Numbered from the stretch's first letter, positions 17,107 to 26,461 are shown. The stretch: DNA of 64,000 nt from Methanococcoides sp052057775 (GCF_052057775.1 NZ_CP195121.1:1612001-1676000); one strand, 5' to 3'. Notes: generated by a model not told the origin, from the sequence alone. Program-made: numbers and translations.

Positions 17107-17263
17107 ACTTTTTTGATTTGATATGGTAAACTCCGAAAAGCTGAACTCTTTTAAATTTATACATTAAAGTATTCTCTTATAATATGTATTTTTAAATATT
17201 TTTTTAAGTACATATTTTAATTATATGAACCATCTTTTTAATATCGATAAGCAAGGTGATATT

Positions 17264-17650
17264 ATGGAAAATAGCATCATAGATTTTTGTGAAAAATCTC
17301 CACTTGAATCTCAAGAGATAATCAAAAATTTGTCATCAATTATATTACAAACTGAAGATAAAATAACTACAGCAATTAAATGGAAAAAACTGACTTTCGC
17401 ATTAAATGAAGATTTTCATCATTGGATATGCTCAATAAATTTTACAAAAAAGGCAACAGTTCTTTATTTTCATTTTGGTGGACTATTGGACGATAAATAT
17501 GAGGTATTCATTTCTGGGCAAAGCAAATTCCTAAGAAAGATAGAATTCAAGACAAAAGAAGAGATAGACGATGAAATAATCAAAGATTATATTTTGCAAG
17601 CCATTTCAAAATTAAATTATTTTAAAGAGAATTGGAAAGATCTAAAATAA
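17264..17650 (+). CDS. DUF1801-family protein
   Basis: A 128-residue protein with the family pattern of DUF1801/YdhG-like proteins: an early helix (SPLESQEIIKNLSSIILQ), ITTAIKWKKLTFAL, then VLYFHFGGLLDD and a closing helical segment. The fold resembles iron-chaperone frataxin-like small proteins but the function is unknown. AAGGTGAT lies just before ATG 17264; the upstream in-frame ATG at 17225 lacks a ribosome site. A decayed member of the same broad family lies at 47158-47576. Confidence 0.65.
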   Translation: MENSIIDFCEKSPLESQEIIKNLSSIILQTEDKITTAIKWKKLTFALNEDFHHWICSINFTKKATVLYFHFGGLLDDKYEVFISGQSKFLRKIEFKTKEEIDDEIIKDYILQAISKLNYFKENWKDLK

Positions 17651-17804
17651 AAACAAAAATCAGAAAGCAAAGGTCTATAAAAGTCATTGATTCCGTTAAA
17701 GGCACATTTAGCTAAAAGTCTCATTTTAATATTTTTCCCACATCTGCAACTTTCCCTTGCATAAGATTGAGAGTAAATGGATTCTCACTTTTTGAAAGTT
17801 GGTG

Positions 17805-17981
17805 ATGTAGATGTTCCTGTTGGTGACATATATCACCGTATCTCCCACAGCTTCCCTGCATAGGTCATTTGCCAGTGCGTAAAGTTCGAAGGGATCCCCA
17901 TCCAGAAGTGCAAATGAATCTTCTTTTGTTGCAATTCACTTCTTTGCAGTCACGGTCAACGATCCCTTCCGGAATGGTCAT
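17805..17981 (-). pseudogene. N-terminal remnant of a second cofH gene
   Basis: From ATG 17981 the minus strand reads TIPEGIVDRD, then after a frame change KEDSFALLDGDPFELYALAN, DLCREAVGDTVIYVTNRNI. This matches the first 55 residues of the intact CofH encoded immediately upstream (IPEDIVERA, KEDAVALLEVKPFELYALAD, EAVGDNVTYVVNRNI). The radical-SAM cysteines are missing. It is a truncated, frameshifted tandem duplicate that begins two bases after the cofH stop. A diverged repeat copy (about 17735-17800) follows. Confidence 0.65.
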
Positions 17982-17983
17982 TC

Positions 17984-19051
17984 TCATATGCTCTTGTAAA
18001 GTGTATCTCTCTGGACTGGTACTCTATCTATGCCTCTGATCATCCATTCCAGTTCTTCGATAGAGATCACTTCGCCGTTTGATGCTCCTGCGGACCTGGA
18101 GATACTTTCCTCCATCAGTGTGCCGCCAATATCGTTACCACCGCATAACAGCCCAACCTGTGCAAGCTTCTTACCAAGCTTTACCCAGCTGACCTGTATG
18201 TTCTCTACATGTTTGTGTAATAAAATGCGTGCAAGTGAATAGACTTTAAGGTCCTCTGTTCCTGTGGTCATGAACTTACCTTCTTTAAGTATCCTGTCAC
18301 CTATGATGTTATTGTAGGGCATGAATGGAAGTGGGACAAACTCTGTGATCCCTCCTGTCTTTTTCTGGATTTCCCTGATCGTTAATATGTGGTCGATGCG
18401 CTCTTCCCATGTTTCAACGTGTCCGTACATCATCGTTGCAGTTGTTTTTATTCCTGCATTGTGTGCGGCTGTTACAACATCTATCCACTGCTGCCTTGTG
18501 ATCTTTCCGGGGCAGACAATTTCACGCACCCGATCGACCAGTATCTCCGCAGCGGTACCAGGCATGGTGTTCAATCCGTTCTTTTTTAGCTCGGTAAGCG
18601 CCTCTTCAATAGTCAGGCCGCTGGAAGTGGCAGCATGGTAAACTTCCATTGGTGAGAAACAATGTGTGTGAATGTGAGGATAGTCTTCTTTGACAGCTTT
18701 GAGGATGTTGAGGTAAAGGTCGAGCTTCACGTCCTTCATAAGTCCTCCCTGAATACACAGTTCAGTGACTCCTGCCGCAACAGCTTCATCGATCTTTTCC
18801 TTTATCTGTTCCTGTGTGAGAAGGTATCCTTTTTTATCCTTGAATGCGCAGAACCCGCAGGTACCGATACATCTGTCTGTAAAATTGATGTTGCGGTTGA
18901 CAACATATGTGACATTGTCCCCAACGGCTTCAGATCTTAGCTGGTCTGCCAGTGCATATAATTCAAAGGGTTTCACTTCCAGCAGTGCAACAGCATCCTC
19001 TTTGGTAGCAGTGCCATTGTATGCTCTTTCTACAATATCTTCAGGTATCAT
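17984..19051 (-). CDS. cofH: FO synthase subunit 2 (CofH)
   Basis: A 355-residue radical-SAM enzyme with the CxxxCxxC cluster site at residues 61, 65 and 68 (CIGTCGFC). With CofG it makes FO, the chromophore of coenzyme F420, by joining a tyrosine-derived hydroxybenzyl group to the pyrimidine ribityl precursor. The stretch NTMPGTAAEILVDRVR and the C-terminal SWVKLGKKLAQVGLLCGGNDIGGTLMEE region are characteristic of the CofG/CofH/MqnC group, and overall it fits CofH best. cofG is not in the window. A decayed second copy lies just downstream. Confidence 0.9.
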   Translation of the reverse strand: MIPEDIVERAYNGTATKEDAVALLEVKPFELYALADQLRSEAVGDNVTYVVNRNINFTDRCIGTCGFCAFKDKKGYLLTQEQIKEKIDEAVAAGVTELCIQGGLMKDVKLDLYLNILKAVKEDYPHIHTHCFSPMEVYHAATSSGLTIEEALTELKKNGLNTMPGTAAEILVDRVREIVCPGKITRQQWIDVVTAAHNAGIKTTATMMYGHVETWEERIDHILTIREIQKKTGGITEFVPLPFMPYNNIIGDRILKEGKFMTTGTEDLKVYSLARILLHKHVENIQVSWVKLGKKLAQVGLLCGGNDIGGTLMEESISRSAGASNGEVISIEELEWMIRGIDRVPVQRDTLYKSI

Positions 19052-19230
19052 GTCGGTTTCCTCTTGAATCCGTTTTTATCGGTAAGTTTCGTGATTGCGC
19101 TTTCAATTAATATAATATTTCAAAATTGATTTGATTTTTATTATGCAGTTTGTTTAGTTGAAAAAAAGAATGAGATGCCGATCTTTACCTTTAGGAAGGC
19201 TCATAGACGGCAACACATCAATATTCCTTA

Positions 19231-20229
19231 TTATGACAGATTTTCAGTGAAAAAACTTTCCAATTTATCAAAAGGAATCATATCAGTCATGTCATACAGA
19301 TCGATATGTCTTGCACCCGGAACAACATAGAGTTCTTTAGGTTCAGCAGCCATTTCATATGCATCTTCACTGAAATACCTGGAGTGGGCATTTTCACCGA
19401 TAATGAACAGAATTGGCCTTGGTGATATTGTCTTAATGTAGTTCATCAAAGGGAAGTTCATGAATGACATGCTACTTGTCATAGTGAATGCAGCTCCAGC
19501 ATTCGGGTGATGTCCACGCTTCATTCCATAGTATTCAAAGAATTCACTTGTGATCGGATCTAATTCTTCCGGAATAGAGTCAGCTGGTTCACCCGGGAAA
19601 CCCGCAGGCAATTCCGGAGTACCATTCTCAAAGTCTTTCCAGCGTTGCTCACCAAGCTGAACTAACGTTTGAACACGCTGCTCATCAGTCATTGTATCTT
19701 CCCATCCGTTTCGTATCATCCTGCTCATGTCATACATACTTGCAGTGGCGATCGCTTTGATACGTGGGTCAACCTGAGCTGCAGTAATTGAAAATGCTCC
19801 ACTTCCGCATATACCGATCACTCCGATCTTCTCCCGGTCTACAAAGTCTCTGGTTCCAATAAAATCGACAGCTGCACTAAAGTCTTCAACAAACAGATCA
19901 GGAGAAGAAATGTGTCTTGGTTCTCCGCTGCTCTCTCCGTTATATGATTCGTCGAATGCCATGGCAACAAAACCCCTCTGTGCCAGATTCTGTGCATAGA
20001 TTCCTGCACCCTGTTCCTTTACTCCACCGTAAGGAGTTCCAACAATAATTGCAGGGTATTGTTTGGATGTATCAATATCTTTTGACAAATACAAGTGTCC
20101 TGCAACTGTTATTCCATATTTGTTCTTGAATGAGACTTCTTCTGCAGTTACATTTTCACTCAGTGTGAAAGTAAGATCACTAGGGTCTACAGCATTTGTG
20201 TTATTATTTTCGGATTTCATTTTTTCCAC
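19231..20229 (-). CDS. Alpha/beta hydrolase (dienelactone-hydrolase-like)
   Basis: The 332-residue protein has an alpha/beta-hydrolase core: YPAIIVGTPYGGVKEQGAG (oxyanion region), nucleophile Ser in GICGSG (about residue 160) and the catalytic His in PGARHIDLYD near the end. No signal peptide. It is very similar to the C-terminal half of the cupin-hydrolase fusion at 27521, so the two arose by duplication. A matching pair of TetR-type palindromes surrounds its TATA box. Substrate unknown; an ester or lactone is plausible. Confidence 0.85.
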   Translation of the reverse strand: MEKMKSENNNTNAVDPSDLTFTLSENVTAEEVSFKNKYGITVAGHLYLSKDIDTSKQYPAIIVGTPYGGVKEQGAGIYAQNLAQRGFVAMAFDESYNGESSGEPRHISSPDLFVEDFSAAVDFIGTRDFVDREKIGVIGICGSGAFSITAAQVDPRIKAIATASMYDMSRMIRNGWEDTMTDEQRVQTLVQLGEQRWKDFENGTPELPAGFPGEPADSIPEELDPITSEFFEYYGMKRGHHPNAGAAFTMTSSMSFMNFPLMNYIKTISPRPILFIIGENAHSRYFSEDAYEMAAEPKELYVVPGARHIDLYDMTDMIPFDKLESFFTENLS

Positions 20230-20262
20230 TTCAGATTGTAATCATTTAAATATCATTATTGT

Positions 20263-20331
20263 TGACTGACTGAACAGTCAATCGTAGATAGTATTTGTAG
20301 TATATATCCGTTGTGATTGACTAATCACTCA
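20263..20331 (-). promoter_or_regulatory. Promoter with two TetR-type operators (hydrolase)
   Basis: Two palindromes flank a TATATAT box at about 20300-20306 read on the minus strand: TGACTGACTGAACAGTCAAT at 20263-20282, near the expected start, and TGATTGACTAATCACTCA at 20314-20331, upstream of the box. The second fits TGAnTGAnTAnTCAnTCA. The same pair in the same order occurs at 23975-24044. Binding by the TetR protein at 32843 is inferred. Confidence 0.6.
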
Positions 20332-20360
20332 CCGAACTGTGAAAGATCAATTTCAGTTAA

Positions 20361-20552
20361 TCATTTCTGTGCAAGTTCACCATACCAATAGGCAGCTGTC
20401 ACTCCACCGTCCATGAGAAAATCACTGCCCGTGATAAATGTACCTTCAGGTCCCATCAATAAAGCAGCAACAGCCCCAACTTCATCAGGGGTGCCACCGC
20501 GACCTGTTGCAGATACATTGATACCGGAGTTTCCTAATTATCTATATTTCAT
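20361..20552 (-). pseudogene. Chimeric remnant: aldo/keto reductase start joined to a dehydrogenase end
   Basis: With a good AAAGGAG ribosome site, ATG 20552 opens MKYR, a stop (TAA), then LGNSGINVSATG, the start of an aldo/keto reductase. It then continues in frame as RGGTPDEVGAVAALLMGPEG, FITGSDFLMDGGVTAAYW, the C-terminus of a short-chain dehydrogenase, ending at TGA 20361. Two oxidoreductase genes seem to have recombined and decayed. It is the last member of the operon that begins with DUF3737. Confidence 0.5.
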
Positions 20553-20572
20553 TTGAGTATCTCCTTTCCTAA

Positions 20573-21778
20573 TCACTCTGTTAAAGCATGCTGTCTCTTG
20601 TTCCTGCTTAACGCGAAGAGTGCAATTATGCAAACTAATGTTACTAACAGGCCGTATCCGACTGCGATTTCAAATAAACTGAAACCACTGGCTAACCTTG
20701 CTACGATCAGATTTGGGATGGCTGCACCACTATAGGATATTAGATAAATGCTCGAAAGCAGACCTGCTCTGTCTTCCTGGCTGGTTTTATCCAGCAAACT
20801 GCGCATGCTTCCCGTAAATCCTAAACCCTGCGATATTCCCGAAAGCACAGTTGCTATTAAGAAAGGGATCATGATGCTGACCTTCAGTGAATAAATGATA
20901 GCCATAATACACAGGAAAAAAGATACTATTCCAATACGTTGAGCTTCATCAGGTTCAAAACGGCCACTCAGCCAGCCACCGATCGCATAGGGCGTCATCA
21001 AACAGGCAAACACCGCTGCAGCTATTATAATACTATTTGTGTTAAACAGGTCTGCTGCCATGGTAGAACTGAAAGCCTGATAAAATCCACCGATTGCCCA
21101 GGTTCCAACAAAAATACTAATTGCAGCCGGAAGAAGATAGTAAATATTTCGAGGTATAGATATTCGTGGAACCATGGAAGTGATAACTCCCCGGGTGCGT
21201 GTTACTGTCTCCGGACCTACTGCGATCAGCATTGCACAAAAAGCAAGCAGAACAATGAATATCTCATATGTGAGTGACATGGGGCCGAAACCGTATTCTT
21301 TAATGACACCGGCACCAAACGCACCAGCTGAAAGTCCAACCACAGGCGCTCCACTGATTACTGCCGCACTTAGCCATTTTGGAGAAGTTGGTGCATTATC
21401 CACAATATATGCAGTAATTGTACTGGATGCCAGACCAGAAGCAATTCCCTGTACAAATCTTCCAATCAAAAGCATCGATGCATTCTGAACGTAAATAAAT
21501 AGAAGACATGCAATTGCAGCCAGTGCTAATGTAGCAAGTGTCACTGGACGCCGCCCTAAATGATTTGACATTCTGGCAAACATCAGCAGTGATATTACAC
21601 ACCCAACAAAGTATGTAACTGCTGTCATGGAAAGATCTCCACTCGTAAGATCAAGGGTTTGAAGATAGGTGTTTAAAAGAGGAATAGGAGCAGATGAGGC
21701 AGCATATATAACAATTAAGGAAAAAGTTCCTCCTATAAAGCCTGTCCATCTCTCATTCAAGTTTAATTTTTTTGTCAT
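20573..21778 (-). CDS. MFS transporter (probable efflux pump)
   Basis: A 401-residue protein with 12 membrane helices and the MFS loop 2-3 motif RMSNHLGRRPVTL, plus DRAGLLSSIYLISYSGAAIPNL in the second half. It resembles drug-efflux members of the superfamily. It lies in a run of minus-strand genes (DUF3737, cyclophilin-like lipoprotein, 43-codon gene, MFS) that starts at the double operator at 23975-24044, so it is probably co-regulated with them. Substrate unknown. Confidence 0.85.
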   Translation of the reverse strand: MTKKLNLNERWTGFIGGTFSLIVIYAASSAPIPLLNTYLQTLDLTSGDLSMTAVTYFVGCVISLLMFARMSNHLGRRPVTLATLALAAIACLLFIYVQNASMLLIGRFVQGIASGLASSTITAYIVDNAPTSPKWLSAAVISGAPVVGLSAGAFGAGVIKEYGFGPMSLTYEIFIVLLAFCAMLIAVGPETVTRTRGVITSMVPRISIPRNIYYLLPAAISIFVGTWAIGGFYQAFSSTMAADLFNTNSIIIAAAVFACLMTPYAIGGWLSGRFEPDEAQRIGIVSFFLCIMAIIYSLKVSIMIPFLIATVLSGISQGLGFTGSMRSLLDKTSQEDRAGLLSSIYLISYSGAAIPNLIVARLASGFSLFEIAVGYGLLVTLVCIIALFALSRNKRQHALTE

Positions 21779-21860
21779 TTATTTTATCCGATGGTACTGT
21801 TTTTGAGTTCGAATTCATAACGTTGCTTTGATCATGGGGTATGAATCTGCAGCCACGATA

Positions 21861-21992
21861 TCAAAGATCTCGCTGGAACACTTTTTTATTGATCAGACTT
21901 ACAATCTCATGTATGTCGCTGAAATGCGAAAAAGTACCTATGCGGATTTTCTTTGCGCTTTCATCGCTACTTGTAAATTCTTTATTAGTCAC
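21861..21992 (-). CDS. Conserved 43-residue protein, copy 1
   Basis: A short frame from GTG 21992 with GAGGACA as ribosome site. The peptide (TNKEFTSSDESAKKIRIG, then HEIVSLINKK) is clearly homologous to the product at 26872-26994, and in both places the gene directly follows a cyclophilin-like gene. Differences between the two copies are largely conservative, which suggests selection on the protein. The function is unknown; it could also be the conserved N-terminus of a larger protein lost in both loci. Confidence 0.5.
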   Translation of the reverse strand: MTNKEFTSSDESAKKIRIGTFSHFSDIHEIVSLINKKVFQRDL

Positions 21993-22043
21993 TATAATTG
22001 TCCTCTCTACTTACTGTATTATTTTTAAAAATCCTTGCTTCAT

Positions 22044-22955
22044 TTACACTTTCTCAATCAGTATCGTGCCTGACATGTTTTTGATATGCTCGCCGCCTGA
22101 TACGACATTACCTAACTCGTACAAACCGCCTGCAGAGCCGAATTTCTCATAAAACATTACCACGTCTCCCCATGGAGCATAATATGCAAGCGTTCCAGAT
22201 TTTGCATTTGCCATAGGTGTGTTAGTTGTATCGAGTTTTTTGGGTGGATAAAATATCTTTTCATTATTACTGAAATCTTCAACATCAATCGTTAAGGGCA
22301 ACTGTTCATAGAGTTCTTTTGCAGCTTTCCCATCATTGAGCTCAAAGATCGTTGTTTTTCCATTTGCCTGAACACTGATTTGCATTTTCGTTTCCTCCTC
22401 TTCTTGACTAAGTTCGTTTTTTCCAATCTGCATGCTACCAGACATATTGGCAATCTCATCTATTCCATTGATGCATATACCTAAACGGTGCATCTCGTCA
22501 CCAGCATAAAAATCCTCATAGAGCATGAATACATCGCCCCATGGTTCATAGTAGCTGAGTTCGCCCTTTTTACCGTCATGATAAGCTTCTTGCGCAGTAA
22601 CATTCAGTTTTTTTGTTGGGTAGAACATCCACTGTGCATTTCGGAAATTCGTTAGATCAAGTTCCAGTGGTAATTGTTCATACAGTTCTTTGGCAGCAAC
22701 CGTATCATACAGTTGAAACGTTGCTATATGCCCCTGTGAAGTGATCTTAACACTCATATCCGATAAAGCCAGACCGTGCTCCGGCTCTGTTGAAACAGTT
22801 TGTTCGGATGAATTTAATTCAGACTGATTGCTGATGTTTCTTTGATCCATGTTATTTTGTTCAATACATCCGATCGCTAAAATAGCCAGTAAAAATACTC
22901 CTAAACAAATTAACATCCACTTTATTCCATCATTATGTCCTAGATCAATTTTCAT
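22044..22955 (-). CDS. Lipoprotein with two cyclophilin-like domains
   Basis: The 303-residue protein has a lipoprotein signal with lipobox LAIGC near residue 30, a Ser/Glu-rich linker, and two domains of about 115 residues of the cyclophilin-like (DUF369-type) family. Each has the pattern F-x-L-x-D-x-x-AAKELYEQLPL, a YPPKKL or YPTKKL stretch, and PWGDV-x-M-x-YE. No prolyl isomerase activity is established for this family. It should act on the outer membrane face. It is between DUF3737 and the conserved 43-codon gene, 18 nt behind the former. A single-domain cytoplasmic relative lies at 27058. Confidence 0.8.
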   Translation of the reverse strand: MKIDLGHNDGIKWMLICLGVFLLAILAIGCIEQNNMDQRNISNQSELNSSEQTVSTEPEHGLALSDMSVKITSQGHIATFQLYDTVAAKELYEQLPLELDLTNFRNAQWMFYPTKKLNVTAQEAYHDGKKGELSYYEPWGDVFMLYEDFYAGDEMHRLGICINGIDEIANMSGSMQIGKNELSQEEEETKMQISVQANGKTTIFELNDGKAAKELYEQLPLTIDVEDFSNNEKIFYPPKKLDTTNTPMANAKSGTLAYYAPWGDVVMFYEKFGSAGGLYELGNVVSGGEHIKNMSGTILIEKV

Positions 22956-22973
22956 TGATAAGACCTCACTTTA

Positions 22974-23915
22974 TTATGTTTCTTGCACAGGCACATCCTG
23001 ATTGTTGAAAATATTTCCATTATAATTATCTGAATTTTGAATTTCTTCTTTATTCAGTTCTTCCCGGACTTCTATAACACATGAAACGTCTGCAAGTTGA
23101 TTGTCATCCAATATTACTTCGCCAATCGAATCAGCACTGATATGTCCGCTACGTGGATTTTTTACACTTGTTATTGAACCTGTAATTGTAGCATGAACGT
23201 CGCTGTATTCAAATGCAAGGTCACAATCGATCATTTCACAATCTTCCAGAACCAGACCTTTTGCATAACAAAGCGGCTGGGTTCCAATTATTTTACACCT
23301 GATCAATTTGAGATTTTCAGAGTACCAACCAAGATATTCGCCTTTTACAATACTGTCTGAGACTGTGACATTCTTGCTGTGCCAGAAAGCATCCTTTGTA
23401 TCCAGATGGGAATTTCTGATCTCGACATTTTCCACATACTGAAAAGAGTATTTACCGTTCAATACAAAATTATCAAGCAGTATACCTGAGCTGTAGAAGA
23501 ATGGATATTCAGACCCAAGCTCTGAATTCTTTATCATTATTCTGTTTGATAGCCATCCAAATTCGGGTGATTGAATATTACAGTTTTCAATCGTGATATC
23601 CTCACATTCCCGTACAGCTTTAATGCCTGCCATATGACTTTCTTTTATTGTCACCTGTTTGCTATACCATAATGCAGCACGGCATGTTTCGGTCATACGA
23701 CTATTTTCTATTTGAGCATCCCTGACATGCCAGAAAGGATAACGAAGTCTGAAGTCACAATCTGAAACGTATATGTCTGCGCTTTCCTTCAAAGCAGATT
23801 CTCCATCGGCAGGCCCATCAAAAATACAATGGGTGATCGTCGCTTTATGTATGCCATACAGGGCACGCTCTTCATCCATTATCAAGTCTTTAAATTCATT
23901 AGTTTTTTGAATCAT
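22974..23915 (-). CDS. DUF3737-family beta-helix protein
   Basis: A 313-residue cytoplasmic protein made of repeats such as VRDAQIENSRM, SKQVTIKESHM and SKNVTVSDSIVKGEY, which form a right-handed beta-helix as in the DUF3737 family. No signal peptide and no catalytic motif seen. The family is often found near oxidoreductase and flavodoxin genes in bacteria, consistent with this island, but the role is unknown. First gene of the operon controlled by the operators at 23975-24044. Confidence 0.75.
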   Translation of the reverse strand: MIQKTNEFKDLIMDEERALYGIHKATITHCIFDGPADGESALKESADIYVSDCDFRLRYPFWHVRDAQIENSRMTETCRAALWYSKQVTIKESHMAGIKAVRECEDITIENCNIQSPEFGWLSNRIMIKNSELGSEYPFFYSSGILLDNFVLNGKYSFQYVENVEIRNSHLDTKDAFWHSKNVTVSDSIVKGEYLGWYSENLKLIRCKIIGTQPLCYAKGLVLEDCEMIDCDLAFEYSDVHATITGSITSVKNPRSGHISADSIGEVILDDNQLADVSCVIEVREELNKEEIQNSDNYNGNIFNNQDVPVQET

Positions 23916-23974
23916 ATTTTAACCTGTTTTCATCTTAGATTTTTTTGAAGAATTATTTTAAGCATCATAGGGGG

Positions 23975-24044
23975 TGACTGACTGAACAGTCAGCGATAAA
24001 TTAGGCCAGGTGGAATATATAGATTATGATTGACTAATCACTCA
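23975..24044 (-). promoter_or_regulatory. Promoter with two TetR-type operators (DUF3737 operon)
   Basis: The minus-strand TATA region AATATATAG (24014-24022) lies between TGACTGACTGAACAGTCAGC (23975-23994) and TGATTGACTAATCACTCA (24027-24044). The arrangement is the same as at 20263-20331, and the second palindrome is identical. Confidence 0.6.
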
Positions 24045-24188
24045 CAGTATTTTTGGGGCTTTTAACTGATCAAGATATTCACGAAAAATTAGAAGAAACA
24101 ATAGGCATCATCTGATAACAAAACCCTGTCAATGAGATTTTCCATTTCCACAATCTTTATATCCTAAATCCTCGATTTGTATATCGCG

Positions 24189-24219
24189 TGCCGATACATC
24201 GTGTGCCGACATATCGGCA
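24189..24219 (+). promoter_or_regulatory. Tandem palindromic operators of the PadR gene
   Basis: TGCCGACATATCGGCA at 24204-24219 is a perfect inverted repeat with 4-nt centre. A half-matching copy TGCCGATACATCG begins at 24189. They overlap the transcription start expected from the TTTATAT box at about 24155-24161, so repression, probably by the PadR protein itself, is likely. Confidence 0.55.
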
Positions 24220-24250
24220 GGCGACTGGTCTAGAATTAATGGAGGATAAA

Positions 24251-24577
24251 ATGGATAAAGACATCAGAAGGCTCTTTCTGAAATATATAGTCTTGACTGT
24301 GATAAGTAAGAAGAGCACTTATGGCTATGATATCATCAAAACTATTGAAACATGTTCCAAAGGGAAATGGAAACCAAGTACCGGTTCTATCTATCCAATA
24401 CTGGACTATCTGGTATCTGAAGGATACGTTCAGAGTGAAGAAACAGACCATAAGAAGGTCTATACGATCACACCTGAAGGATCAGCAGCTTTAGAAGAAA
24501 TGACCCAGAAAAAAGATGAGCTCCTCAATGAAATAGCCATGCTTATCGATAACATCACAGAAGGGGACTGCCCATAA
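24251..24577 (+). CDS. PadR-family transcriptional regulator
   Basis: The 108-residue protein is a winged-helix PadR regulator: LKYIVLTVISKKSTYGYDIIK, then KPSTGSIYPILDYLVSEGYV as recognition helix and wing, and a C-terminal helix for dimerisation. PadR proteins commonly repress the drug-efflux genes next to them. A GGAGG site sits 5 nt before ATG 24251; an in-frame ATG at 24188 would place the operators inside the gene. It lies 100 nt upstream of the DHA2 pump gene and reads in the same direction. Confidence 0.85.
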   Translation: MDKDIRRLFLKYIVLTVISKKSTYGYDIIKTIETCSKGKWKPSTGSIYPILDYLVSEGYVQSEETDHKKVYTITPEGSAALEEMTQKKDELLNEIAMLIDNITEGDCP

Positions 24578-24677
24578 TCCGGATCATGACATGTTCTAAA
24601 AAATACGGACCAGAAGCCTGAGATGATTACCGACAACGATTCTCTGAATAAAAACTAGATTTACAGAAGGTAATAGT

Positions 24678-26444
24678 TTGGAAAATAAAAATAATGTAAA
24701 AACAGAGAACATATCTCATAGAAAGGGACATGGTCTCCCATACAAGTGGACGGCACTCCTTACCGTCTTACTTGCATCATTTATGGCCACTATCAACAGC
24801 AGCATTATACTTATCTCGCTTCCTGCTATTTTCAACGGAATCCAGCTAGATCCTATGCAACCGGATGCATTCCAATACTTACTATGGATACTAATGGGCT
24901 ACGGACTTGTAACGGCTACAGTTCTTCTCAGTATCGGAAGGCTTGCAGATATTTACGGGAGAGTGAGACTCTTCAGACTCGGATTTTTCATATTCATGAT
25001 CGGATCGGTTATGCTCTATCTTACACCCGGAACCGGCAGTACCGGAGCGATAGAACTTATACTCTTCAGGTTCGTGCAGGCAGTGGGTGGCGCACTGACC
25101 ATGGCTAACGGTCCGGCCATAATCACCGATGTTTTCCCCAGCGGCGAAAGGGGAAAAGCACTTGGCATCAACACGGTAGCTCTCATGTCAGGCCAGTTCA
25201 TCGGACTCCTGCTTGGAGGCATACTTGTAACCTATAACTGGCGCTATGTTTTCCTTGTAAATATCCCGTTTGCTCTGATCGGAACGGTGTGGTCATACTG
25301 GAAAATGGAAGAACTTTCTTTCAAAGCAAAGAAAACCAGCATAGACATACTTGGAAATGTATTCTTCATTGGCGGACTGACATCACTTCTGGTGGGCATC
25401 ACCTATGGGCTAATGCCTTACGAACATGATGGAATTATGGATGCAATGGGATGGAACAGTCCACTTGTGCACATTACTTCTGCAATAGGAATTATACTGC
25501 TTCTTGCATTCCCGTTCGTAGAACGCAGGGCAGAGAACCCAATGTTCCGCTTTGAATTCTTCAAGATAAGGGCTTTTGCTTTTTCAAACCTTGCAAACTT
25601 TATGGCTGCTATTGCACGAGGAGGCATAATGTTCATGCTGATACTGTTGCTTCAGGGAATATGGCTGCCGCTTCAGGGCTATAGTTTTGAGGATACGCCC
25701 CTCTGGGCTGGCATTTATATGCTTCCGTTGACCATCGGGTTTATCATAATGGGTCCGATATCAGGAATACTTTCAGATAAATATGGACCTCGATGGATAG
25801 CTACTTCCGGAATGGCACTTGTGACAGTGGTATTCCTGGGACTTGCTATGCTGCCTTACAATTTCGACTACTGGGAACTTGGCATTCTCATTTTCCTTAT
25901 GGGAATAGGTAACGGCATGTTCAGTTCACCTAACAGTTCATCTATAATGAACTCAGTACCAGCCGAGGACAGGGGAGTTGCTTCAGGTATGATGTCGACC
26001 CTGATGAACTCAGCTATGGTACTGAGCATGGGACTCTTTTTCACTATCGTGATCGTAGGTCTCCAGGGAACGTTCCCTAATGCAATACATGAATCATTCA
26101 CAAATTTTGCATCGACACAGACTGCCCCGATCCTACAGAATCTTGCAGACCAGATATCAGAGATATCCCCTACCAATGCATTATTCTCAGCTTTCCTTGG
26201 ATACAACCCAATGGGTACCATCTTGAACGTAATGGACAGCAGCATCGTATCCTCGATACCAGAATCTGTGGTTGAGACATTGACCAGTAACTACTGGTTC
26301 CCAGAGACTCTGCAACAGGCTTTCATGCCTGCGTTGAGAGTATCCTTCATCATAGGTGCAATCCTTTCAGCAATAGCAGCTCTGCTGTCTGCAATGAGAG
26401 GCCAGCACTATGTGCATGAGACCCATAACGAGATAGAGAAATAA
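24678..26444 (+). CDS. DHA2-family multidrug efflux transporter
   Basis: The 588-residue protein has about 14 membrane helices and typical MFS DHA2 (EmrB/QacA) features: SFMATINSSIILISLPAIF in helix 1, SIGRLADIYGRVRLF in loop 2-3, and VQAVGGALTMANGPAIITDVFP in helix 4-5. It should export drugs, bile-like or toxic organic compounds with protons. The likely start is TTG 24678 with AAGGT upstream. The PadR gene in front probably regulates it. A hairpin terminator follows. Confidence 0.88.
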   Translation: MENKNNVKTENISHRKGHGLPYKWTALLTVLLASFMATINSSIILISLPAIFNGIQLDPMQPDAFQYLLWILMGYGLVTATVLLSIGRLADIYGRVRLFRLGFFIFMIGSVMLYLTPGTGSTGAIELILFRFVQAVGGALTMANGPAIITDVFPSGERGKALGINTVALMSGQFIGLLLGGILVTYNWRYVFLVNIPFALIGTVWSYWKMEELSFKAKKTSIDILGNVFFIGGLTSLLVGITYGLMPYEHDGIMDAMGWNSPLVHITSAIGIILLLAFPFVERRAENPMFRFEFFKIRAFAFSNLANFMAAIARGGIMFMLILLLQGIWLPLQGYSFEDTPLWAGIYMLPLTIGFIIMGPISGILSDKYGPRWIATSGMALVTVVFLGLAMLPYNFDYWELGILIFLMGIGNGMFSSPNSSSIMNSVPAEDRGVASGMMSTLMNSAMVLSMGLFFTIVIVGLQGTFPNAIHESFTNFASTQTAPILQNLADQISEISPTNALFSAFLGYNPMGTILNVMDSSIVSSIPESVVETLTSNYWFPETLQQAFMPALRVSFIIGAILSAIAALLSAMRGQHYVHETHNEIEK

Positions 26445-26461
26445 TGTGATAGTATTTCAGT

